Source: Vibrio natriegens NBRC 15636 = ATCC 14048 = DSM 759 (lineage in GTDB: Bacteria; Pseudomonadota; Gammaproteobacteria; Enterobacterales; Vibrionaceae). From it: DNA of 64,000 nucleotides. The notes below the pieces were generated by a model. The model searched no databases. It saw only the letters and a program-made list of their open reading frames with translations, and was not told where the DNA came from. The stretch's first letter is position 1. Each line of letters starts with the position of its first letter. The stretch is from contig NZ_CP141823.1 of assembly GCF_035621455.1 (NCBI RefSeq), positions 682,001 to 746,000 on the forward strand, written 5' to 3'. This document shows, one piece after another, positions 35,447 through 43,508 of this stretch. Position numbers and translations under genes: made by a program.

Positions 35447-36151
35447 TTAGTGATTGAGCTCTGCAATGGACTCAATACTGATGGCGTCATGGCGCCAATA
35501 CTCAATATCGCAGTCGATCAACTCGCCATGCTGGTTGTAATTAGTACGCTCAACAACCATAGCTGGAGTACCTGATGTCGCTCTTAACGCTTGCGCGACT
35601 TCACCAAGAAGTGTGCTGGTAGAAATTCGATAACGCGTTTTTTGATACACCACACCAAAGTGCTCACGATAAATATCGGTAAGTGAGTTGGTAAGGTCGA
35701 AACTCAATAAATTGGGAAAGATCTCTGGGCGAATGTAGTTAGTCACATACACCACTGGCCTGTCTTCCAAATATCGAACGCGGTCGACTCGATAGACATC
35801 AGAAAACGGCTGCAACTGTAACAATCGCGCAGATTGCTTATTGGCCAGAGTGCCTTTTGCCGCAATCAGCTCGGTTTTAGGCACGCGATTTTGCGCTTTC
35901 GCCATGTTTGGGAAATTAAGTGTTTGGGTTGGATCGTAGCGTAGTGGCTCAGGTGAAATAAACCAGCCTCTACGATCTTCGCGATAAATTCGCCCTTCGG
36001 CTTCCAATAACGACAACGCTTCTCGTAACGTAACTCGTGTTGTGTCGAACGACTCCGCCAGCTTGCGTTCCGCAGGCAGTTTTTGACGAGGCGAAAGCAT
36101 GCCCGCTTCAATCTGTTCAACAATCGAATCTTTAATTTTTACGTACTGCAC
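35447..36151 (-). CDS. phnR: GntR-family regulator with UTRA domain, PhnR-like
   Basis: The 234-residue protein has an N-terminal winged helix (about 1-68; LPAERKLAESFDTTRVTLREALSLLE is the recognition unit, here as landmark) and a C-terminal UTRA ligand domain (about 85-230; VYRVDRVRYLEDRPVVY). HutC/PhnF-type GntR proteins of this layout repress phosphonate genes. The start is GTG 36151, with AGGA six bases upstream and only nine bases from the permease stop. It is the last gene of phnT-phnUV-phnR. Its likely operators are the three TGGTNTNNACCA palindromes in this region. Confidence 0.87.
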   Translation of the reverse strand: MQYVKIKDSIVEQIEAGMLSPRQKLPAERKLAESFDTTRVTLREALSLLEAEGRIYREDRRGWFISPEPLRYDPTQTLNFPNMAKAQNRVPKTELIAAKGTLANKQSARLLQLQPFSDVYRVDRVRYLEDRPVVYVTNYIRPEIFPNLLSFDLTNSLTDIYREHFGVVYQKTRYRISTSTLLGEVAQALRATSGTPAMVVERTNYNQHGELIDCDIEYWRHDAISIESIAELNH

Positions 36152-36160
36152 GAGGTGTCC

Positions 36161-37885
36161 TTATCTTTTACGCCAAGCCTGTGTGCGATTTTCTAACAAC
36201 TTACCCAACGTCATCTGCACGATCTTCGCGATTGCGGCTGACATCATGATCATCACCGCCATCGCGGCGGCAGCGCCTGTTTGGCCCGCGTCATCCATAT
36301 TCAGAATCGATACCGAAGCAGGGATCGTATCCGTTGAGTATAGGAATACTACCGCAGAAGTGGTGGTCAATGCATTAACAAACAAGTACGTAGCAATGTC
36401 CAGCACGGCAGGCATACAAACTGGCAACGTCACTTTGAAAAACAACTTGTACTGAGGCAGTTTTACCGACGCAGCCGTCGCTTCTATTTCTGAAGGCAGT
36501 TGCTTGAGAGCGGTTAAGGCTGTCATGTGACCAACCGTGTAATAATGCACCACGGTATTAATAACCAGGAATGCCATCGTGCCGTAAAGCACATTCAACG
36601 GGTTGTTCACATCGTTAAAGTAAAAGATGTAGCCCAAACCCAGAACCATTCCCGGCACCGCCATCGGCACGACGCTCAGCATCTGCATCGCCTGACGGAC
36701 GGTACCAAAAGCACGTCCTTTCTCAATGCTGTAAGCACCGACAAAAATGACTGCTGTACCAATCACCGCTGTCCAACCCGCCAAAGTGAGAGAGTTAAAG
36801 AACGGGCTCCAGCCATAAGTGCTCATCTCGGCAAAGTTGTAGTTATTCAGCGTTAGCGCTTTGTTCCACGGCCAAAACGTTACTAAGGAACCGTAAACCG
36901 CCATACCAAGCACGGCGAGTACAGCAACAGAAATCAGAGAGCAATATAAAAAACACAGACCATCGCGCGTTTTGTTTGGCTCCGGTTGATAGGGCACAGA
37001 ACGCGTATCAAACAAGCTTTTTTGCTTTTTCTGCACCCAGCGATCCGCGCCAAATGCCAATACCGCAGGGAACAACAGCATAATGCTGGTTACTGCCCCC
37101 ATGGCGAAATTCTGCTGGCCCACCACTTGTTTGAAGATATCCGTCGCCAGAACGTTGTAACTTCCCCCTATCACTTTCGGCACACCAAAATCGGTAATAA
37201 CTAAAGTAAATACAACAATCAGGGTACTGATCAAACCGTATTTCGCCGCAGGTAGCGTCACCATAAAAAAGGTTTTCATTGGTGAGGTTTTCAGAGCGCG
37301 AGCCGCTTCATACAGACGTGCATCCGAAGTGCGCAGAGATGTGGTCAGAATCATCAAAGCATGAGGGAACGTCCAGAAGATCAAGCCCATTGAGATACCA
37401 ATAACACCATATATTGAGTGGCCACCAAGTAGCTCTTTCGCAATACCTTGATTACCAAAAAGAAAGATCAAGCTGATCGCTGGTAAAAGCGACGGCGCAA
37501 GAATCGGCGCGGTACCTAATATTTGAAACAAACCTTTTAACGGCATGCATGAGCGAGTCAGTGCGTAAGCATAACCAAACGCCAGTAAGCCAACCACCGC
37601 TGTCACAACCAGACCTAACGTAAAAGTGTTACCAACGGAAACCCACAGGCTTGAGGAAGAAAAGTAACTCGCAAAGTTAGCTAACCCAACGAATTCCCCA
37701 TCGCTGTTTTGCACACTTTTAGTCAACATCGCCCACAGCGGCATCAAGATGAACAAGATCATCATCGTCGAGGTAGCCGCTAACAATCCAAACAACACGA
37801 GATTGTCACGGCTAATACGTCCCACCAATGATTTCGCTTTGTCTTGAGTAGTCAGGCTATTCATTGTCATTGTCTTTGCATCCAT
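36161..37885 (-). CDS. phnUV: 2-Aminoethylphosphonate ABC permease, PhnU-PhnV fusion
   Basis: A 574-residue inner-membrane protein with two binding-protein-dependent permease modules in one chain: about residues 20-290 and 310-570, each with six helices. Each half carries an EAA loop, EAARALKTSPMKTFFMVTLP in the first and EATAASVKLPQYKLFFKVTLP in the second. In Salmonella PhnU and PhnV are separate. The gene lies between phnT (seven bases upstream) and phnR. ATG 37885 is preferred; a 57-residue upstream extension would overlap phnT and lacks the hydrophobic pattern. Confidence 0.88.
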   Translation of the reverse strand: MDAKTMTMNSLTTQDKAKSLVGRISRDNLVLFGLLAATSTMMILFILMPLWAMLTKSVQNSDGEFVGLANFASYFSSSSLWVSVGNTFTLGLVVTAVVGLLAFGYAYALTRSCMPLKGLFQILGTAPILAPSLLPAISLIFLFGNQGIAKELLGGHSIYGVIGISMGLIFWTFPHALMILTTSLRTSDARLYEAARALKTSPMKTFFMVTLPAAKYGLISTLIVVFTLVITDFGVPKVIGGSYNVLATDIFKQVVGQQNFAMGAVTSIMLLFPAVLAFGADRWVQKKQKSLFDTRSVPYQPEPNKTRDGLCFLYCSLISVAVLAVLGMAVYGSLVTFWPWNKALTLNNYNFAEMSTYGWSPFFNSLTLAGWTAVIGTAVIFVGAYSIEKGRAFGTVRQAMQMLSVVPMAVPGMVLGLGYIFYFNDVNNPLNVLYGTMAFLVINTVVHYYTVGHMTALTALKQLPSEIEATAASVKLPQYKLFFKVTLPVCMPAVLDIATYLFVNALTTTSAVVFLYSTDTIPASVSILNMDDAGQTGAAAAMAVMIMMSAAIAKIVQMTLGKLLENRTQAWRKR

Positions 37886-37892
37886 GTTGCAC

Positions 37893-39011
37893 CTACGCCG
37901 CCAACGCTTTTTTGAAGGCTTTACCCTTGGAAGGAATGGCATAGGCGTGTAAGCCGGTTTCCGAGAACTGGATATAACGAACATCACCGATACGAATATT
38001 GAGGTTTTGCACGGTTTCCACTGGTACATCAACAACGATAGGCTTCGCCTGGCCATCGTTCTGCAGTTCGCAATCTACTCGGAAAAACGCCCCCAAAAAC
38101 TCGCTTGCTGTAATGCGAACCGGAAGCGAATTACGGTAGTTTTCAACAAACTTGATATTCTCAGGACGCACAGCCAGATCAAAACGGTCACCGCGTTTAA
38201 TCTCGTAATTCGTTAAATTTGGTAGTGGTAACAAAGTCTCTGCAATACGTACCTGAGACTCAGTAACGACGGATGTCTCAATGAAGTTCATGCTGCCGAC
38301 AAACTCGGCCACAAAACGCGTCGCTGGCATTTGATAAATCTCTTGCGGCGTCCCTACCTGCTCAATCACACCATGATTCATCACGACAATTCGGTCTGCC
38401 ATCGACAACGCTTCGTCCTGATCATGGGTCACCATAATGGTGGTAATTCCCAGTTTGCGTTGCAGCTTACAAATTTCATCACGTAAGTGAACACGCACTT
38501 TCGCATCCAACGCAGATAAAGGCTCATCAAGCAGCAGCAGACCGGGAGATAAAGCGAGTGCACGCGCTAAAGCAACACGCTGCTGCTGACCGCCCGACAA
38601 TTGGTTAGGGAATTTCTGGCCCGAAGTGGGTAATCCTATTGTCTGAAGCCACTGATCAACTTTCTCCAGGGCGTCTTTGGTCGACATGCCTTGGTTCTTC
38701 AAACCCATCGCAATGTTTTCTTGAACAGTCAGATTAGGGAACAGCGCGTAAGACTGAAATACGATGCCAAAGTCACGCTTTTCTGGTGGTAGAAATGTCG
38801 TCTCTTGACCGTTTTGAAAGATCGCACCAGACGTTGGCAAATCTAAACCCGCAATTGCGCGTAACAAGGTTGTTTTACCGCAGCCTGACGGGCCTAAGAA
38901 ACAGACGAACTCGCCCTTTTTGATCGCCAGCGAGATTTGCTTTAATGCAGTGAACTGTCCAAATTGTTTCACTACATTTTCAATGTTCAGATAAGGTTGG
39001 TTAGTTGACAT
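37893..39011 (-). CDS. phnT: 2-Aminoethylphosphonate ABC transporter ATP-binding protein
   Basis: PhnT powers AEP uptake. The 372-residue ATPase has Walker A GPSGCGKTT, Q-loop, signature LSGGQQQRVALARAL, Walker B LLLLDEPLSALDAKV and switch HDQDEAL. The C-terminal 130 residues form a TOBE-type regulatory domain (RGDRFDLAVRPENIKF). It heads the phnT-phnUV-phnR unit. GGAGAG precedes the start, and a PhnR-type palindrome (39027-39038) overlaps its promoter 16 bp ahead of the ATG. Confidence 0.93.
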   Translation of the reverse strand: MSTNQPYLNIENVVKQFGQFTALKQISLAIKKGEFVCFLGPSGCGKTTLLRAIAGLDLPTSGAIFQNGQETTFLPPEKRDFGIVFQSYALFPNLTVQENIAMGLKNQGMSTKDALEKVDQWLQTIGLPTSGQKFPNQLSGGQQQRVALARALALSPGLLLLDEPLSALDAKVRVHLRDEICKLQRKLGITTIMVTHDQDEALSMADRIVVMNHGVIEQVGTPQEIYQMPATRFVAEFVGSMNFIETSVVTESQVRIAETLLPLPNLTNYEIKRGDRFDLAVRPENIKFVENYRNSLPVRITASEFLGAFFRVDCELQNDGQAKPIVVDVPVETVQNLNIRIGDVRYIQFSETGLHAYAIPSKGKAFKKALAA

Positions 39012-39026
39012 AACACACTCTCCAAA

Positions 39027-39038
39027 TGGTATATACCA
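39027..39038. promoter_or_regulatory. PhnR operator candidate 1, in front of phnT
   Basis: TGGTATATACCA, a perfect 12-bp palindrome 16 bp upstream of phnT. It agrees with TGGTNTNNACCA, found also upstream of phnS and phnW, and with the TGGTATAGACCA box known for the PhnF regulator of Mycobacterium smegmatis. Confidence 0.8.
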
Positions 39039-39113
39039 ATTTTAGATTTGGAGTGTTACGTTCCAATGACAAATTTATAGCCAGAAGATGACAAACTGAT
39101 GAAAGCCCTCAAT

Positions 39114-39524
39114 TTACACGCTTAAATCCAGACTCATCTTGAAATACGGGATGTCGGATTTATAAAAGCGTTCACCCTCTTTCTGTAATCCAAACTTCTG
39201 ATAAATCCCTAGCGCAGACTCACGAGCGTCGCACCAAAATATTTCTGCGTTTAGCACTTTGGCATCCGCGATCATGGTCTCCAACATCAATGAGCCTAAT
39301 CCCCTCCCTTGCAGACTTGGGGATACAGCAAATTTCCTTAACCTTGCCGAACCTTCACTAAAAAATACGGAAGCGACACCCACCAAATACCCATCAACAT
39401 ACCCGCCGTAATGATAGCCAGATTCATCCTCTGCCACCTTGCAAAAATCAATGCTTTGAGTTGGCCATAGAACCTGTTGCCGAAGCTGGAGTGTCTGCTC
39501 CGCATTAATTCGTTGGATTTCCAT
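39114..39524 (-). CDS. GNAT-family N-acetyltransferase
   Basis: A 136-residue GNAT protein with motif A LRKFAVSPSLQGRGLGSLML, where QGRGLG binds acetyl-CoA, and the C-terminal IYQKFGLQKEGERF. It sits between phnS and phnT on the same strand inside the phosphonate cluster. PhnO of other phosphonate systems is a GNAT enzyme that acetylates aminoalkylphosphonates, so an analogous detoxifying or processing role is possible here. Sequence alone does not show substrate; a general GNAT role is equally possible. Confidence 0.8.
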   Translation of the reverse strand: MEIQRINAEQTLQLRQQVLWPTQSIDFCKVAEDESGYHYGGYVDGYLVGVASVFFSEGSARLRKFAVSPSLQGRGLGSLMLETMIADAKVLNAEIFWCDARESALGIYQKFGLQKEGERFYKSDIPYFKMSLDLSV

Positions 39525-39591
39525 TCGCTTCCTCTTTTCTATGCGTGTATCCGGCCATTAATGTGCCTTTACTTTGCACAAGATGCAAAAA

Positions 39592-39611
39592 GGGAGAGCA
39601 ATCGCTCTCCC
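39592..39611 (-). terminator. Terminator after phnS
   Basis: GGGAGAGC and GCTCTCCC form an eight-pair stem with an AATC loop, then TTTTTGC on the minus strand. It separates phnS from the GNAT and phnT genes, so these are at least partly distinct transcripts. Confidence 0.83.
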
Positions 39612-39637
39612 CAGTAAAATCCTGTATGCGCAGAATA

Positions 39638-40648
39638 TTACGATTTTGGCTCTGATTTCGCGTCAAATTTCTCAGACCATGCCGCTAGAATTTCTGCACG
39701 CTTACTGCCCATTTGTGCAAAGTCCATCTTCGCCATGTTTTCTTGAACATTCGGGAAATTAGATACCGTCGCTTTCACGTCTTTGTGAGCGACAACAGGG
39801 TACATTTCTACGTATAGCTCATTCGCTGCTTTCGAAATGGACCAGTCAACCACGCGCTTCGCCGCATCTGACTCTTTAACCAGACCTACCGCTTCTGATT
39901 CCCAGCCGATGCCTTTCGGAGTAATCACTGACAAAGGTGCGCCCTGAGTTTTCAGCTTCGCACCACGGCTTGCCATAGAGATACCGATAGCCACTTCGCC
40001 CATACCCGCCTGAACACATGGCTTAGAACCAGAGTGTGTGTAGTGAGCAATGTTTTTGTCTAGGTCACGCATGTAGTTCCATGCCTGATCTTCACCCATA
40101 TTTTGTAGCCAAGCAGAAACCTGCATGTAACCTGTGCCAGAAGATGCAGGGTTCGGCATGGCAATGTGACCTTTATAAATTGGCTTAGTGAGGTCTTCCC
40201 AAGACGTTGGCTTAGGCAGGTTAAGTTGTTTGGCAACCGCTTCGTTGAAACAAACTGCGTTAAAGAACGCATCGTTACCGAACCACGCTTGATTGGATTG
40301 TGGGTCATTAAGGTTCGCATGAAGATCCGCCAAGCCTGCAGGCTGGTAAGCCTTTAACAGGCCTTCTTCTTTCAGTAGTGCCATTGACGATCCAGCAAGA
40401 CCCCACACGACTTCTGCCTGAGGATTATTCTTTTCTGCCAGCAATTTCGCCGTCATGATACCTGTTGAGTCGCGAACCCACTTAATCTTGATATCTGGGT
40501 TGTCTTTCTCAAACGCAGACTTGTATTTAGCAAGAATGTCTGTTTCGAAAGCGGTGTAAACCGTCACTTCCTGTGCAGCCATTGCATTCGTAGCTAGCAG
40601 AGATACAAGCGCAGCCAGCGATCCTTTCATCAAACGGTTTTTCATCAT
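39638..40648 (-). CDS. phnS: 2-Aminoethylphosphonate-binding periplasmic protein
   Basis: A 336-residue extracellular solute-binding protein: signal peptide MKGSLAALVSLLATNAMA followed by the mature start AQEVTVYTAFETDILAKY. It belongs to the iron(III)/AEP-type binding family with landmarks VVWGLAGSS, LPKPTSWEDLTKP, and ASSGTGYMQVSAWL. It would deliver AEP to PhnT/PhnUV. Two adjacent ATG codons (40648, 40645) are possible; GGAG is better spaced for the second. A PhnR-type palindrome lies 33-44 bp upstream. Confidence 0.9.
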   Translation of the reverse strand: MMKNRLMKGSLAALVSLLATNAMAAQEVTVYTAFETDILAKYKSAFEKDNPDIKIKWVRDSTGIMTAKLLAEKNNPQAEVVWGLAGSSMALLKEEGLLKAYQPAGLADLHANLNDPQSNQAWFGNDAFFNAVCFNEAVAKQLNLPKPTSWEDLTKPIYKGHIAMPNPASSGTGYMQVSAWLQNMGEDQAWNYMRDLDKNIAHYTHSGSKPCVQAGMGEVAIGISMASRGAKLKTQGAPLSVITPKGIGWESEAVGLVKESDAAKRVVDWSISKAANELYVEMYPVVAHKDVKATVSNFPNVQENMAKMDFAQMGSKRAEILAAWSEKFDAKSEPKS

Positions 40649-40680
40649 TTTCTCCAGTTAATTTGGCTAAGTATTCATTT

Positions 40681-40692
40681 TGGTCTGTACCA
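40681..40692. promoter_or_regulatory. PhnR operator candidate 2, in front of phnS
   Basis: TGGTCTGTACCA, matching the TGGTNTNNACCA pattern, about 33 bp upstream of the phnS start on the minus strand. Confidence 0.75.
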
Positions 40693-40877
40693 GTTGACGT
40701 TCATTACCCTACTGACCCAATGTGACGAATTCATGATCGTTAAATGGCAGTTTTACGAAAACTTTCTTCAAATCGCCCTTCTTTTAACCATTAACTTTGG
40801 CATATTAAAGTTTTATGAAATTCATCGTTCAACTATTTACGTGCCTTTTTCTCACCTGCTAAAGTTAATTTCATATT

Positions 40878-40889
40878 TTGGTGTAGACC
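40878..40889. promoter_or_regulatory. PhnR operator candidate 3, in front of phnW
   Basis: TGGTGTAGACCA, matching TGGTNTNNACCA, 27 bp upstream of the phnW start. With the copy at 40681 it places two operators in the phnS/phnW divergent region. Confidence 0.75.
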
Positions 40890-40916
40890 AGTAAGTTAAT
40901 TCTGACGGAAAGAGAA

Positions 40917-42041
40917 ATGAAAAACGAATACCTGCTACTGACCCCTGGCCCTTTATCTACCTCTGAAGGCGTGCGTGAAGCAATGTTGAAAGACTGGTGC
41001 ACATGGGACGATGACTACAATAAAGATATCGTAGAAGTGATCCGCACGAAGCTCGTCAAGCTGGCAACAAAAAAAGACGGCTACACCAGCGTATTAATGC
41101 AAGGTAGTGGCACTGCATCGGTAGAAGCAACCATTGGTAGCGCGATTGGTAAAGATGGCAAACTGCTTGTCGTCGACAATGGTGCCTATGGTGCTCGCAT
41201 CGCTCAAATCGCCGAATATCTGAATATTCCATGCCATGTGGTTTCCCCTGGCGAAACATCACAGCCACACTTGAACGAAGTGGAAACTGCATTGGCATCG
41301 GATCCTACTATCACGCACGTGGCGATTGTTCACTGCGAGACAACCACTGGCATGCTCAACCCTATCGCCGATTTTGCATCGGTCGCGAAAGCGCACGGTA
41401 AAGTCGTCATTCTCGATGCCATGTCGAGCTTTGGTGGCATTCCAATGGATATCGCCGATCTTGGTATCGACTTTATGATCAGCTCAGCGAACAAGTGCAT
41501 TCAAGGCGTTCCGGGCTTCGGTTTTGTGATTGCAAAGCAGAGCGAGCTTGAAAAATGCAAAGGCCAGGCACGTTCACTCAGCCTCGACCTTTATGACCAA
41601 TGGCACTGCATGGAAGTCAACCACGGGAAATGGCGTTTTACTTCTCCGACTCACACTGTGCGAGCTTTCTATCAAGCATTACTAGAATTAGAACAAGAAG
41701 GCGGCGTAGAAGCCCGCCATCAGCGATACCAAACCAACCAGAAAACGCTGGTAGCGGGTATGCGTTCACTTGGTTTCGAACCACTACTCAATGACGAGCT
41801 ACATTCACCAGTCATCACTTCGTTCTACTCGCCAACACACAGCGATTATCAGTTCAAAACGTTCTACATGCGTTTGAAAGAGCAAGGCTTCGTAATTTAT
41901 CCAGGCAAAGTATCAAACGCAGATTGCTTCCGCATTGGCAACATTGGTGAAGTGTATCCGGTAGATATTGAGCGTCTGATCGGGGCGGTAAAAAACGCGA
42001 TGTACTGGCAAAACCAACCAGATCAAAAGTTGGCGAGCTGA
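40917..42041 (+). CDS. phnW: 2-Aminoethylphosphonate-pyruvate transaminase
   Basis: PhnW transfers the amino group of 2-aminoethylphosphonate to pyruvate, giving phosphonoacetaldehyde and L-alanine, with PLP. The 374-residue fold-type I protein begins MKNEYLLLTPGPLSTSEGV and has DWCTWDDDY, LMQGSGTASVEA and ILDAMSSFGG; the PLP lysine is Lys193 in ISSANKCIQGVPGFGFV. It is the first gene of the phnW-pbfA-phnX operon, divergent from phnS, behind a PhnR-type palindrome. Confidence 0.96.
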   Translation: MKNEYLLLTPGPLSTSEGVREAMLKDWCTWDDDYNKDIVEVIRTKLVKLATKKDGYTSVLMQGSGTASVEATIGSAIGKDGKLLVVDNGAYGARIAQIAEYLNIPCHVVSPGETSQPHLNEVETALASDPTITHVAIVHCETTTGMLNPIADFASVAKAHGKVVILDAMSSFGGIPMDIADLGIDFMISSANKCIQGVPGFGFVIAKQSELEKCKGQARSLSLDLYDQWHCMEVNHGKWRFTSPTHTVRAFYQALLELEQEGGVEARHQRYQTNQKTLVAGMRSLGFEPLLNDELHSPVITSFYSPTHSDYQFKTFYMRLKEQGFVIYPGKVSNADCFRIGNIGEVYPVDIERLIGAVKNAMYWQNQPDQKLAS

Positions 42042-42052
42042 GATAAATAACG

Positions 42053-43432
42053 ATGAGTCAGAATGTAAAGCCAACGCATTTCCGTAGCGAAGGCGACGTC
42101 AATACAACGCCCGCTCGCCAAGTGTGGAATGAATCAATGGACGACGAACGCACGCAAACTCTATTGAAGCGGGACTCCGACGTATTTCTGCATCAAGCCA
42201 TGTCGACGCCGTGTCTCGATACATTAGAGGCAGCAGAAGGCATCTACATCCAAGATGCTAACGGCAAAAAGTATATGGACTTTCATGGGAACAACGTTCA
42301 CCAGCTTGGTTATGGACACCCGCATGTTATTGAACGGGTGCAGGAACAAATCGCTAAGTTGCCGTTTTCGCCTCGCCGTTTTACCAACGAAACCGCAATT
42401 AAGTGCGCAGAAAAACTGACGCAAATCTGTGGTGGAGAGTTAAACCGCGTTTTGTTTGCTCCGGGTGGAACATCAACAATAGGTATGGCACTTAAACTGG
42501 CTCGTCACATCACGGGTAACTATAAAGTGGTGTCACTGTGGGATTCTTTCCATGGTGCATCTTTAGATGCGATTTCAGTTGGTGGTGAAGCCTGTTTTCG
42601 TCACGGTATGGGGCCATTAATGGCTGGCGTGGAGCGAATTCCACCAGCGGTTTCTTACCGGGGAGCCCTTCCCTCACCAGATGGTCATGATGTGCATTAC
42701 GCCGACTACCTTGAGTACGTGATCGAGAAAGAAGGTGGCGTTGGCGCGTTCATTGCTGAAGCGGTGAGAAATACCGATGTTCAAGTGCCAAGTAAAGCCT
42801 ACTGGAAACGCATTCGGGAAATTTGTGACAAACACAATGTCATGCTGATCATTGATGACATTCCCAACGGCATGGGTCGCAGTGGCGAATGGTTTACTTA
42901 TCAGGCTTACGATATCGAGCCAGATATTCTGTGTATCGGTAAAGGTTTAGGCGGTGGTTTAGTGCCAATCGCAGCCATGGTCACCAAAGATAAATACAAC
43001 ACGGCTGAGCAAATCTCGATGGGTCACTACACCCATGAGAAAAGCCCTATCGGTTGTGCCGCAGCACTGGCAACCATGGAAGTCATTGAACAAGAAAACC
43101 TGCTTGATAAAGCGAAAGCCGACGGCCAATTCATGCGCGAAAAGTTACTCGAGATGAAAGCTAAGTACCCGGTAATTGGCGACGTTCGCGGCATCGGCAT
43201 GCTGTGGGGGGTAGAACTGGTTACGGACCATGAAACTAAACAGCGCGCATTTGATGAAGCAGAAGCTGTGTTGTACCAATGCCTCAACGATGGCATGAGC
43301 TTTAAGGTCTCACAAGGCAATGTGATTCAACTTAGCCCACCACTGGTCATCACTCGCGAACAATTAACGCAGGCGATGGCAATATTTGAAGAAGCCATCG
43401 CCAAAGTAAGTAAAGATTTTAACTACCTGTAA
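42053..43432 (+). CDS. pbfA: PLP-dependent (R)-1-hydroxy-2-aminoethylphosphonate ammonia-lyase, PbfA type
   Basis: A 459-residue class-III aminotransferase-fold protein: GNNVHQLGYGHPHVI, FAPGGTSTIGMALKLAR, VSLWDSFHGAS, LIIDDIPNGMGRSG and PLP Lys297 in IGKGLGGGLVPIAAM. In vibrios a protein of this type placed between phnW and phnX was shown to be PbfA, which eliminates ammonia from R-1-hydroxy-AEP to give phosphonoacetaldehyde. It follows phnW by 11 bp. Position and the presence of phnW next to it, which already covers plain AEP, make PbfA the best call over a second transaminase. Confidence 0.85.
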   Translation: MSQNVKPTHFRSEGDVNTTPARQVWNESMDDERTQTLLKRDSDVFLHQAMSTPCLDTLEAAEGIYIQDANGKKYMDFHGNNVHQLGYGHPHVIERVQEQIAKLPFSPRRFTNETAIKCAEKLTQICGGELNRVLFAPGGTSTIGMALKLARHITGNYKVVSLWDSFHGASLDAISVGGEACFRHGMGPLMAGVERIPPAVSYRGALPSPDGHDVHYADYLEYVIEKEGGVGAFIAEAVRNTDVQVPSKAYWKRIREICDKHNVMLIIDDIPNGMGRSGEWFTYQAYDIEPDILCIGKGLGGGLVPIAAMVTKDKYNTAEQISMGHYTHEKSPIGCAAALATMEVIEQENLLDKAKADGQFMREKLLEMKAKYPVIGDVRGIGMLWGVELVTDHETKQRAFDEAEAVLYQCLNDGMSFKVSQGNVIQLSPPLVITREQLTQAMAIFEEAIAKVSKDFNYL

Positions 43433-43446
43433 GGTCTTCTGACCTT
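43431..43446 (+). other. Short hairpin between pbfA and phnX
   Basis: AAGGTC and GACCTT pair around TTCT at the very end of pbfA. There is no T-run, so it is more likely an RNA stability or processing element than a terminator. Confidence 0.35.
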
Positions 43447-43508
43447 TACGAAACCTACGTTATCCAAAGCGCCAGAGCGCACTTTGACAAGCAATAAAAG
43501 GATTGACC

